A DNA stretch of 64,000 nucleotides, taken from positions 23,456,337 through 23,520,336 of the forward strand of contig NC_060064.1 of the NCBI RefSeq assembly GCF_020283565.1. The letters run 5' to 3'. The position numbers and the translations under genes were made by a program. The notes beneath the pieces are model-generated. The model was given only the letters and a program-made list of their open reading frames with translations, was not told the DNA's origin and did no database searches. This document shows, one piece after another, positions 1-10,762 of the stretch. The first letter of the stretch is position 1; every line of letters starts with the position of its first letter. The DNA is from Trifolium pratense. Taxonomy: Eukaryota; Streptophyta; Magnoliopsida; Fabales; Fabaceae.

Positions 1-935
1 GTAGAAAATGCTTGAGTTGATTCGTGAAGATGTTAATCGAGTCGCTACATCAAGTTGCTGGCCTCGGAGTATTACATCAGTTGGAAAATTGAAACTTTGC
101 CATTTTACATTGTTAAATTCATCCATAAGCACAAGGTTTCCTGTGTTCTGTATTTGCAATCTCTGCTTCAAATGAGTCAATGCAACAATTCATGTATTAG
201 ATTATAAGAATTGCAGCTCTATTGACTATCTATAATAAACAACTTAATTATGCGCTTATAGCATAGGCACATATCATCATCATATGATATAAGTGCTTAT
301 GTATAAGCTATTTTTATAACAAAAGATAAAATAAGATCAAACTGTTTTCATATAAACTAGTTCTAGCATAATGCTAGCTTATCACATACTTTGAAGTTAA
401 AATATAATATATATGTGTGCGCAAGCGTGCGTGCGTGTGTTTGTGACTTGTAAAAAGAATAAGATAATAAATTCATACTTCGCACAAGGTACTCAAAATC
501 TCAAAAACGGTCCAAGGTGTTTATGTCAGTAGATAAATTCAAAGATATCCTTACCTTAACAGCTTGTCCTGAAGTCCCAGTTTTCCATCCCAATGTCTCA
601 TTAGGACCTTTAAGCCTTAAATCACCATCCATAGTAAACTCTAACAAACATTTCCCAGTAACATAAAATCTTGAATAATGACCAGAATCCCAAACCTTAA
701 CATCACCAAGAAAAACCAACAATGAGCATGAAAATTTCCCATTAACACCTTCAATACTCAATGCAACTCTAAAATTTGGTACTGTCTTAGTCTCCAAAAG
801 ATAACCACCACCTATAAAACCACCAATTTCATACTTCCCAGGAACTTGAACCATTAATTTGTATCCAATACCAATACTAGATTCAGAAAATACATAATTG
901 AACAAAAGAACAAAGACAAAGAAAAAAACATTCAT
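1..935 (-). CDS. Secreted bulb-type lectin / PAN-type protein (At5g03700-like), 5' part only
   Basis: Two exons are visible on the minus strand: 935-555 (ATG at 935-933, donor GT after AAG) and 162-1, which continues past the window edge. Both keep phase 0 across the 392-bp intron. Residues 1-17 are a hydrophobic signal peptide (MNVFFFVFVLLFNYVFS), so the product should enter the secretory pathway. Exon 1 encodes 127 residues with GKFSCSLLVFLGDVKVWDSG and ends GWKTGTSGQAVK. Exon 2 reads NTGNLVLMDEFNNVKWQSFN followed by FPTD, the typical core of a bulb-type (D-mannose-binding) lectin domain. The arrangement resembles the Arabidopsis PAN/Apple-domain protein At5g03700, but the PAN domain and any kinase or membrane segment would lie outside the window. 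No enzyme activity is implied, and mannose binding is unproven. It could instead belong to another branch of the S-locus glycoprotein-like family. Confidence 0.75.
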
Positions 936-1495
936 TTGTAGTTACAAGTTTTGTTTTTTTTGGTTTGGAAATATTTGTTGATGATTTTTTGAAATGGGTT
1001 TGTAATGTTGTGAAGAAAAAGGTAAACATGATTATAGAAATTCCTCACACTCACACCACCAACTACAAAAAAGGATTATAGCTTTCATGGTGTTGCAAAA
1101 TTGTCTTAAACAATTGTAAATGAATCAATTCATCATGTGGTGGGGTTGCACAAGAATTTCTTTTTTTACTTTTGTATTTCTCTAACTATAATAACTATAT
1201 TAATTAATTATTCATATATACTAAGCTTTATGATGGAGCTTAAAATTAGGAAATAAAGTAACGTTCCACTGAGATTGTTGTGCACACAGACTTGACCATG
1301 TGAGATTTTATTATGTGAGTAAATGGCATTTAATATTACATTATTACCTGTTATTATTTTCTTTTTTGGTTTGAATTCTTGGTGTATAGCATTAATGAAA
1401 ATTCTAATTTTGATACATTGATGTTATCTATTTTCCCCTAAAAGAATCGGGTATTTAAGAGGTGTACTTACACCAAATTTTCACTTTTTTCCTAG
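936..1495. other. Upstream region of the lectin-like gene
   Basis: This AT-rich stretch lies 5' of the minus-strand lectin-like gene and must contain its promoter and 5' leader. I see no convincing TATA element at a fixed distance and no coding sequence. Confidence 0.4.
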
Positions 1496-1690
1496 CAGTT
1501 CATTCTTTCATTTTATTTCTTATCCGCCCTCTGGTTTCTAAAAAAATGGAAATCGTTAATCTAAAATTCAGTCGCAAGATAAATAAAGTCTGATCAATAG
1601 TTATTTTTATTAAGAATCGAACTCGGGTTCTCTCAGACATTTCGTCATAGGAAAAATTCATTAACCACTGCAATCCAAAGTCCTGGTTCA
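1496..1690 (-). repeat. tRNA-like dispersed repeat, family B (SINE-like)
   Basis: Read on the minus strand it contains a box-B-like motif (GAGTTCGATTCTT) and the phrase AGTGGTTAATGAATTT. Diverged relatives in the same orientation lie near 15,570-15,735, 40,752-40,855 and 56,869-57,005. The open frame here is incidental. Classification as a tRNA-derived SINE is inference from the box-B-like core. Confidence 0.5.
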
Positions 1691-2557
1691 TTCTTTAATT
1701 TCTTTGTTACAAGTTACAACATTATTGATAAGAAGTTTTTGCTTTCATAGTTTAGCAATGATTAATCTTTTTCGAAAAATTGATGAGGTACTGAATTTTT
1801 TCCTTTTAACTAAATTCTTTTTCATACCAAGGAGTTAACCACTTGCTTAATTAAGTTAAACTCATAAATTAGTATCCAAATATACAAATAAGTAAGCATT
1901 CTGTGGGGTTGAGAAAGTGCAATATACTAGTACAGTAAAAGTTGAATTGACTTTGAGCGTGGGTGACCGAGATACTCATGTGGGACCCATTTTCATCAAA
2001 TTCTGTTGGTTCAATTGAGTGTCATTCTTAGTGGGGATGCAAATTGCATAATACTCGCAATTTCTTAATTTGATTGACACAATTGATTATTTCACGTATA
2101 CTGATACATAATTTTGACGATTAATATTTTTAATTGTATAATAGTAAATATTATAAAAATTTGATATTTTGGAAATATTCATCGAGACGAATCAAACAAC
2201 ATCTTATATGTTAATATTTATTTTTGTTTATTAGTAGAAAAATTAAGTCAAAGCAATATTTATGAATAGTGCACAACAGTCAACTGTGTCAATTAAATTG
2301 AGACGGATGGAATAGTAGTACTAGTGTAGTGTCTTCACTCTTCTCAGGTTTTGAGTGGTGGGCTTAAGAAAAAGTGGATCTTGTTTTGCATATTTGACAC
2401 GTGGATATGAAGCTCTAATGACACGTGTACTACTGTTGCTGCTGACACTGCTCTTACGGTGGAGTGACATATTAAGGTTGCAGGCTTGCAGCTTCCAAAA
2501 TCTCCATGGGGATGTCAATGTTTAGTGGCAGTACTTGTGTCCTCATTTTTTTTGGTT
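1691..2557. other. Gene-free DNA with a MITE-like segment
   Basis: No coding sequence. About 2,085-2,310 resembles the MITE nested in intron 2 of the aminotransferase gene (near 21,770-21,955): both share the order ATAATTTTGA, then TTTAATTGT, a short ATATTTTG stretch and GAATAGT. It ends with a Stowaway-like GACGGATGGAATAGTA. Confidence 0.4.
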
Positions 2558-2697
2558 TTCACTAATTTAATCTGGTTCGGATGTCAGTTTCTGGCATCAA
2601 GTGGTTTTAGCATCCTCCTGATCGCAATTGCGGGAGATCGAACCGTGGTCCTCCTATCAAGTTCAGCGCAAATCACCACTGAACCAACTAACGATTG
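2558..2697 (-). repeat. tRNA-derived SINE-like repeat, family A
   Basis: On the minus strand it has a box-A-like region (GTTAGTTGGTTCAGTGGTGA) and, about 35 bases on, a box-B-like motif (GGTTCGATCTCC), the layout of a tRNA-derived SINE head. A close relative is in intron 1 of the PRAF-type gene (31,172-31,309) and a partial one at 8,655-8,755. Open frames across it are not genes. Confidence 0.65.
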
Positions 2698-4649
2698 ATA
2701 CTCGTATCCTCATTTTTGTCCTCTTATTTCATGAAATGGCTTGGAGTTTGTTTGAATTGAGCTTGGCTGATATAAGTTTTAGGAGGCTGTTTAAAGAAAT
2801 TAATTATGCAAATAACTTAATATATTTGTACTTTGAAACTCTTAAAAAAAAATATTGATGTAGTAATAGTTTGTTTTACTCAAAAGAGGAACAAAGAATA
2901 TATTGTCGCCGGTGTAAGTTTGAAATTACTAAAATCCATGGCGACCATTGTATCCTATGGTGTTGGTGTACTTTCATATATTTTGCCGCTCTAATCAATA
3001 GATCATTGGTTATCATCTAAGTAACAAGTTACCATATTTTTTACTCAGATTTAACGTTTTCACTCTCCTAGATAGAAAATATCATGAAAAGGAGAGTGAA
3101 CTCCTTTTTTCATAATTTTTTCATTCAGGGCACGCAGACGTTGGTTTGAGTAAAAAATATTATGACACGTTACTTATAGTGCGAACTGAAACACAGTTCG
3201 CTATTTAGAGTGTGATTAGTTTGCACTTTAACTATTGAACCTTATAAAAATTTGGCCACCGTCCAATACCATATTTTAGTTGGCCACTAGAGCGGTTATG
3301 ACAGTATAGTATTGATCAATCACAGACACACACAACGTATAATTCTATAAATTGAAATATCTTTTTTTTTTATTAATTTTTAATCACTCGCTCATACAGT
3401 ATTCCTTTCGAAATATTTTTTTGGGGTGAATGAAGGGTTCACACTTTAACTTGCGAACACTTTAACTTGCGAAGTGTGTTTCAATCAAAATTATTTCGTG
3501 GGAAATGAGAGAATGGTGAATAGGACAAAAAAAATGATTTTTATAAGGTTCACATCCTATAAAGCAAACTTAGTCCGCAGTTTGCATCATTTAATGTGAA
3601 CTCTTTTTTTCCCAATTTTTACTATTTACACACTCATATTGTAAGTAGCGGAGGGAGGGGTAAATTTGGAATGTCATGGGGTGCGCGGGAGATTCGGGGG
3701 CACGAAAAGTAAATTTTTTAGTCTCTCTAAGGAATGAACAATACACTACCGAAGTAGGATCATTGCTATGATGGAGTATGGGCTTGGCCCAACTGAAAAT
3801 TCGACTACTGACGTTTTGAGTTTTTCTCTTTCCACCCTCGTGTTTCTTTCCTACCTCCTATTTTTTCTTTTTTGCCCTTGTATAAAAATTTCGGACCAGG
3901 TTTTCTGAAGTTTTTTGAATTTGTTCTAGTTCAAATTTGGAAAAAGTTTGGAAAATATATTCCGAAGTTTTTTTCCAAGTTCTTATAAGTTAGTCGATTA
4001 AATTTGTAGTGCTTAATTAATATTTAAATGAAATATATAGAAGATATATGTTCAATTAATATTTAATTTTTTAAGTAAAATAACCGAGATAAAATTAGAA
4101 GAAAAAAAACTCTAAGCTAGTAATAATAAATATAAGCTCATAAAAAAAATATTATCAAACAACTTTTTTCTTTCTAATATGAGCTTATAAAATATTGGAA
4201 GAATGATATTTTAGCAATTTTTGACATTATAGGGTGGTTTGTAAAAGAATAGTTCTAAAGTTATGACTTTTGCTCTTTATGTCCTCCACATTGTTCCCAT
4301 ACCTCTTAAAAGTTTCAAATTTGCCCTTCATAATGGTTTGGAAGATAACTTTCAAATTTGTTATGCTTTGGACCTATCTTCCGAAAGTTGATTTTATGTC
4401 TTAATAGGAATAATATGAAATGAACTAGCTTGACTAACATGAATAAGCACCGACTTGGCTGCTATATACACATTTTGTCAAGTTGAGATCATCTCCATTT
4501 TTCTCTCCATTATAATAGTTTTTAAATATATATTAAATAGTTTGACCCACTAAATGTCACATTGTATTTATATTATCAAAACATTAGTAATAACAAAAAT
4601 GGAGACGACATCTTTCAAAAAAACAATGGAGAAGATAAAATATGGAGAA
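2698..4649. other. Gene-free AT-rich region
   Basis: No gene. Repeated phrases such as CACTTTAACTTGCGAA (3,435-3,475) and mirrored short stretches on both sides of 3,050-3,640 suggest decayed inverted-repeat elements, but no boundaries can be fixed. Confidence 0.35.
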
Positions 4650-4650
4650 G

Positions 4651-4708
<58 letters not shown>

Positions 4709-4709
4709 G
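4650..4709. repeat. (ATT)n microsatellite
   Basis: About 60 bases of uninterrupted ATT/TTA trinucleotide abut the 3' terminus of the Helitron copy at 4,706. The poly-leucine frame through it is an artefact. Confidence 0.95.
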
Positions 4710-4939
4710 CAGGTCAGGCACTGTGTCTAACGTATGTAAAAAAAGAAAGATATGTCTTATGTTACAGTGAATTTGTTAATAAAAGATTTTTGCCGTTAAA
4801 AAAAGAAGATGTGTCTTATATTATGGTGAGTTTGTTAATAAAAGATTATTGTTGCTACAAAAAAAGGGTATTGTTGGTATTATGAAAAGTTCACACCAAA
4901 AACAATGTATTCTCTTTGTATTATGTATAGATGTATAGA
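4706..4939 (-). mobile_element. Non-autonomous Helitron, copy 1 (complete, 234 bp)
   Basis: On the minus strand the element starts TCTATACATCTATAC after a host A and ends ...GACCTGCTAA before a host T, fitting Helitron insertion between A and T with a CTRR 3' end. Internally it carries the family signature TTTTATTAACAAACTCACC and TAGCAACAATAATC. The same signatures occur in the same order at 21,645-22,170 and 36,899-37,085, both on the plus strand. There is no coding capacity. The family assignment is inferred from termini and shared sequence. Confidence 0.7.
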
Positions 4940-5265
4940 TTACAATTATTATTATAGGAAATGGTGATTGTATATTCAAAAATGTCAAAAATGATGTCAA
5001 AATATTGGCGATAAAAAATTTAAAATAACTACTATATGCAAGATAAGTTGTAGCTTATAAAAAATCTAAAATAAAAGTGTTTTTTTTATGGAAATCTAAA
5101 ATTAATATTATACATGCACATGATAAATTGTTGTTAATAAAAAATTTAAATATTTATTTCTTTATGAACTAGTATTCGTTGACACCAGGTGTCAAACTTT
5201 AATTTGACATCAAATTTTAACTGTATAATTATTTTAATCAAATGCTAATAATAATGGTTTAAATC

Positions 5266-5537
5266 AACTCTTGTGAGGATCAAAATAAAGTAATTTTTAA
5301 GGGCAATATTCCGGATGTTTCGTCGTTATTGGAGACAATCAAACTTCATTATTGGTTGTGGTTCACTAGTCGGTATGGACGTAGGACTTGTACTCGTTTT
5401 CCTTTTTGGTGTTTAAATCATATGTCTTGTATTCTGAACACTTAGTTTAGTGCTCTTTGTTGTAAGGGTTTGAGTACCCCTTTGTACTCCCTTATAATAA
5501 ATTTTTGATTATAAAAAAAAAAACTCTTGTGAGGATC
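5266..5537 (+). mobile_element. 5'-truncated LINE insertion with 16-bp target duplication
   Basis: A 240-bp insert (5,282-5,521) ends in an A-tract after TTTTTGATTAT. It is flanked by perfect 16-bp direct repeats, AACTCTTGTGAGGATC at 5,266-5,281 and 5,522-5,537. The 3' end contains GGGTTTGAGTACCCCTTTGT, which I associate with legume L1-type elements. This is a classic truncated target-primed retrotransposition product with no intact coding sequence. Confidence 0.85.
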
Positions 5538-6986
5538 TGTTTAGTGAAATTTCTTGTTTTATTATTTTTACCAAATAGAGAATTCTTATTCATCATGGAT
5601 CTTAATTTGTTCCCCTTTAGTTTTTTGAACAAATTCCCCTTTAGTTAATTCCCCATGTCAATTGCAATCCTAAGCAGACAAATATTTATGTATAAAATTT
5701 ATGAAATCAATTGCAAATAGAGTAGGAGTTGAGTTTATCAATCAATTGGACACATTATTAGCTTATAAATTATGAAAAACAAGTATATCTGAATCATGAT
5801 ATATGGATATATTAAATCATTTTACGGTTTTAGTGTAGAAAATTCTTTGAATTAAATTGACTTGCTGGCCGTCTATAATACTTTTTTTTAACGGTGGCAG
5901 TTTATAATACTAAACTCAAATTGTTAGGTCGGATGTTATGATTAGGGTTCCAACTACCTTACTTGTGTATGTGAACATATGATGACTTTGTTAGTTCGTT
6001 TATGTATCAAAAAAATTGAGTTGCTGGCCAGACATTGGTGCACAAAAAAATCTATAGTAATTATCTTTGATGGGTATGAATAAGGAGGTCGTTGTGTAGT
6101 TTCGATTGAGAACTTGAGATCGGTATGACAAAGCATCCCTTCATCGTTATTTTTAGGACTTTGTTTTGTTAGGAAAAAATGAAAGGAAAAAAAAACAGAA
6201 AAAAGAGTATGCCAGATCCGGATTAGGAGAGTAGAGGGAGAAAAAAGGTTCAGAGTTAATCCAACAAATAATTAAGGACGCTTATTAAATAAAACATGTG
6301 GTTAAAATTTAGTATTAAATTAATGTTTGATATCTGATGTCAACAAATCCTAACATTTTTTTTTCATTTTGGACAAAAAGTTGCTATTATACAATAAGAT
6401 TTAATTGATATGTAAAATAATTTTACACCGTCAATTAATATTAACCATATTTTTCGCCACATTACTCCTTTTTTTTGACATGACATGAAAAAATGATCGT
6501 TATTTATTGGACGATCGTGTAAAACTATTTTACACCGTCAGTGCATATCAATTAAACTCCAATACAATATACACCGGAGTAGTTGTTGATGATAAAAATT
6601 CTAAAATAATTATTATATATTGGGAAACCACTCTTATTCGCTGTTTTAGATTATTCTATTTTCTTTAAGCTTAAGCAATTTGTAGCCCTCAATATATATC
6701 AACTATTTAAATATCGAGAAATATTTAAATGGACATATTACCCTTAGAGGAGAGTGTGTATCTATTGTACAAACACATTGTATCTTCTGCAATAATGCGT
6801 GTCTATGATACAAACACACTGCACTTACATGGTGGATGCTTATTTTGCCTTCTACAACAATGTGTGTCATTGATACAATCACACTACACTTAAACAAGGG
6901 ATGGATGATTCATTTTAGCTTTATGTAAAAGTGTATGTCTATGATAACTCAACCGAAGATTGATTTACATTACAACAAGTATTTAT
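5538..6986. other. Gene-free region with a small TIR repeat
   Basis: No gene. Around 6,410-6,560 an inverted pair of TAAAATAATTTTACACCGTCA-like ends brackets about 100 bases and looks like a MITE. Elsewhere I see only AT-rich DNA. Confidence 0.4.
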
Positions 6987-7276
6987 TACTCTCTCCGGTC
7001 TTTTTTATAAGAAACACTTTGGAAAAAAAATTTGGTCTTTTTTATAAGAAACTTTGACCAATTTTCAAATGTTTTAAATGTTCAATTTCACTTATGCCCT
7101 TATTTATTATGAGAGAGAATTTAAAAATAAGTAAGTTAAAGAGTAATTAATTAAGGGTATACATGAAATAAATTTAAATTTGTAAGAGTATTAAATGAAA
7201 ATAACTATGTTAAATGAGTTTCATTGGTCTGTGTGATTTTTTCAAAGTGTTCCTTATAAAAAGACCGAAAGGAGTA
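6987..7276. mobile_element. Stowaway (Tc1/mariner) MITE with TA duplication
   Basis: The element 6,989-7,274 begins CTCTCTCCGGTCTTTTTTAT and ends CTTATAAAAAGACCGAAAGG followed by AG. These are near-perfect terminal inverted repeats, and a TA dinucleotide flanks both sides. Size (286 bp) and CTCYCTCCGGTC ends fit the Stowaway class. Confidence 0.88.
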
Positions 7277-8654
7277 AAAGATAGTAAAGTAAAATTTTAA
7301 CTTAACTTGCCGTCAACAGATGCAATGCACTTATACATAGAATAGTAGTTTTAACTTCTAGGAATATATATATGTCAATGATATAAACACATTAAACTTA
7401 TTATAATCAAGATCAATTTAATTTGGGGATAAAGAATAATTATTATTTTTTAAGTATAGGTATGGAGACCAGACCAATACTTCATATATACCCTACTCAA
7501 TTCCTACCATATCCATCCCTAATGCTGTTTGGTGTGAATTTTGAACTAATTCATATTTATGAGTTTAATTAACACTTTATATATTCTATGAACCTTGGAT
7601 AAACTAGGAAACTCAAAAGCTTTCTCAGCAAATAATCTGATTGGGGTTTGGTAAGATAAGATTATCTACGTTCTCTCAAATTAAGATTTTAATATTACTA
7701 GCTTGCTCATCATCTACGGGTCTTCTTCTATTAATAAACAGACACATATATATCTAATCTTTTGTTATCTCCACGTACACTACCAACATCTAGAGTGATA
7801 TAGTATTTATTAATTGTTATCTACCCTAGCTATAGCTTTTTCTTTCAGAAAAAGCATTATTATAAATTTATTTACTAAAATTGAAAAGTACCCTTATAAT
7901 CTAAATTTAACTTATAAAAAATCCGTTTTTTTATGAGGAGGAGGAGGAGGGTCTGGAAATGAAAAAAGTGGCCATCAGTTTTTTTATTGAGATTTCTTTA
8001 CATTGTACTTGTTTGAGTAGATTTAGATAAGTGAGAAAAATTAAAAAGAGAAAAAATGGTATAGAAATGAAGTATTTTTATTGTTTAGAAAGAGAGCAGA
8101 AAATAATGAGAGATCAAGAGATATAATGTATTTTTATTGTGCTTAGGGGGTGCTTGTTGTGTGGTTTGATTTGGTTTTGAGCATAAAAATTATTCTAACC
8201 GTGAGATAAAAATGCATGTGGTTCGGTTTGATTCGGTTAATTTTAAAAAAATCATTCAAACCAAATCAATGCATCTTAGATTGGTTCGGTTGGTGCGATT
8301 TACATCATAATAAGTTCCTAATTTTGGAAATTGAGAAACCACGAGCTTCTTGAATATATATATATATTTTTTTACGCAAGCAAACTCAAGGCTTTTCATT
8401 CATAATAATAATAATAGTAATATAACTCGGAATAAAATCAAAAGTAGTTATACTTAATTTTAAGGACGGAGAAGAATTCAAACAAGATGATTTCGTTGAA
8501 ATTATGGCGTATATTTATCTATACAATTGTTTCATCATTTCATGTAAGATTTTTGTGATATACCCATCAACAGTTCCTTTTTTCATATATGGATGCTTAC
8601 TGGATTATGAATATGATATTGATATTTATTATTTTATTCTTTTTGGCTTTCACC
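7277..8654. other. Gene-free region
   Basis: No gene. 8,150-8,340 is rich in GGTTCGGTTTGATTCGGTT-type phrases seen at the ends of many plant hAT-like repeats, but I could not find paired boundaries. Confidence 0.35.
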
Positions 8655-8755
8655 ACCAGCTGATCAAATGGTTCAAATTCTCACCACAGTTGCAGGGATC
8701 GAACCGTTCTCCCTACCAAGTTCATTATAGTGTCACATTTAATTTTCAGAATCAA
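8655..8755 (-). repeat. SINE-like repeat, family A, partial copy
   Basis: Minus-strand similarity to the copies at 2,558 and 31,172: a box-B-like CGGTTCGATCCC and the flanking ACTTGGTAGGGAGAAC segment. The tRNA-like 5' part is decayed. Confidence 0.5.
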
Positions 8756-10468
8756 TGTCACTTTCAAATGTGTCACTCATTATAAGACAAACGAATATTC
8801 TGAAATTAATTTCAAAAAAATATTTTATTAATTAAAAGATTTAAAAAAATATCTGTTTTTTATCTCTAAGATTCCATATGTAAGCTATATATACTTCGAA
8901 AATTAACACTAAAGATGCTGACTTATTTGGGTCTTTCCAATAATGCTGTATTCCTAATGGGTTTCATGAACAAAGTAACAAAAATAAAATACTATCAAAA
9001 ACATGCACATCGTCATTGGAATTAATTTTTCTGACGCAAGTCATTGGAATTAATTAAGTGGTGCAAATCCTACACGGCAAACATATATACAAAGAGGTAG
9101 TCATTATATTAAAAAAGCTATGATGCTGAAAGCCATTTTGTTTTCCTTAACCTATAATTTTTTTTGCTTTTTCCTTGATCATGATGTTAATTAAGACATT
9201 AGTAAATTTAATAATGATCCCTACTATGCTTACTCTTAACCTCAGCCACAAATAACTCTCATGTTGTTTTGCTTATTGTGTTACTTAATTTTTTTGGTAA
9301 ATTATTGTGTTACTTTATCTATAATGAAAAGATACTATTACAATTTCTTTAAGGCAATAATAACTGAGGGACTTGACACAAATATAAAAGTTTTGGACAT
9401 GAGTTGTTTAGAATCACGGTCAGATTCATTTTAATCAATTCATCCAATACACGTTTTGGACTAGGTACATTATGTGCTTGCTTTATTGTTACTATATTAT
9501 TATAATTGCAATTGCATTATTGTTTGTTTTGGTGTATTGACAAAAAAGGTTCCGTAGAGGGTGCATATTCATCTCTTCAATTTTGGTTCAAATAGTGTCA
9601 AATGATAATGGCATAACTTTTTATAGATATAAGAAAGTTACAAGAGTTTAGGGTCTAGGGATCATTAGAGTTGGAAAAAATCTCAAGACTTTAGATATTA
9701 TTGTGCGTACAAAAACTTGGATATTATCCAATATATTTAGAACCTTCATATAGGAAATAAAATTTAAACTCACTTTTATAAGGTATGAGTAACATTTTGA
9801 CCAACTTAAGTTAAGACAAGACAAATATGCATTAATTGTCATTTTTCATTTTAATTCTCTAAAAAAAAGTGGATATTTGTGGGTCAACAAAGATAGGATG
9901 GCAAAACGGGCTGGTCGGCTTTCATTTAGGTCTGTTCCGCTTTTAATACGTCAAAAACGAGGGTTGGATAGACTGACCTAGGTATTTGAGTTTAAAATAT
10001 CACTTGTCTCGTCTTTTGATAGGCTGACAAGCCGGGCTGTCAAATAATTTTACGTTTTCATTCATATTAATCATAAAATTTCATAATATCTTGCTATTTA
10101 TCACAAAAAAATATTTAAAATTATTTGCAAGATTAGTCGATGTTATTACCAAAAATCTCTACAACAACATAATTAATAGTATTGAACTAATTTGTACCAA
10201 AAAAAATAGTATTGAACTAATAATTTGGTGTTGAACTAACTCATACAAGGAAGGACACTAGCCAAATGGCCATACCTAAAAAGGCACGTGTAAAAAGAAG
10301 GGGAGCCTAAGGTTCATATTTAATGTCCAAAGGTCATGTTTATATCATGGTCAATTGGTCATGGCTACTTGCAACATATTATAGTAGTGTTATATTTATG
10401 GATTTATTTGGACTAAGCGTTTAAGGATTAGGTTTTTCCTTGAGCTCAACAAGGCCTCAAATTTTCCA
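8756..10468. other. Gene-free region
   Basis: No gene. 9,895-10,045 contains CGGGCTGGTCGGC and AGCCGGGCTGTC, a degenerate terminus type also seen at 16,680-16,850. Confidence 0.35.
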
Positions 10469-10715
10469 TCTATGGACAGTGACGGAGCCAGAAATTTTTA
10501 ATAGAGGGGGCACTAGATCAAATAAAATTTAAATTTTGCTTATATTTAAAATTGGAGGAAGTAATATCAATTATCGTTACTATACTTGTGTGATTTGTTT
10601 CTTTTTTCTTTGGTCAAACAACCATTTTAGTCTCAAAATGTGTGAGACGTTGCCACTATAAATTCTAAATGTATCGAAATTGCAAATATATCTTTAGTGT
10701 CCCTATTATTAGTAA

Positions 10716-10762
10716 CTAGGGATAAACCCGTGCGTTGCACGGGTTCGATTAAAATATATAAT
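10716..10762 (-). mobile_element. Helitron 3' terminus nested inside the hAT element
   Basis: On the minus strand a GC-rich perfect hairpin (ACCCGTGCAACGCACGGGT) is followed after a few bases by CTAG and a host T. That is the diagnostic Helitron 3' end (hairpin then CTRR, next to T). It stands out from its AT-rich surroundings. The 5' end, expected at a higher coordinate, was not located with confidence. Confidence 0.65.

Noticed and set aside
4562..4885. A 107-residue poly-leucine protein
   Set aside because: It is an ATT/TTA microsatellite joined to a Helitron copy.
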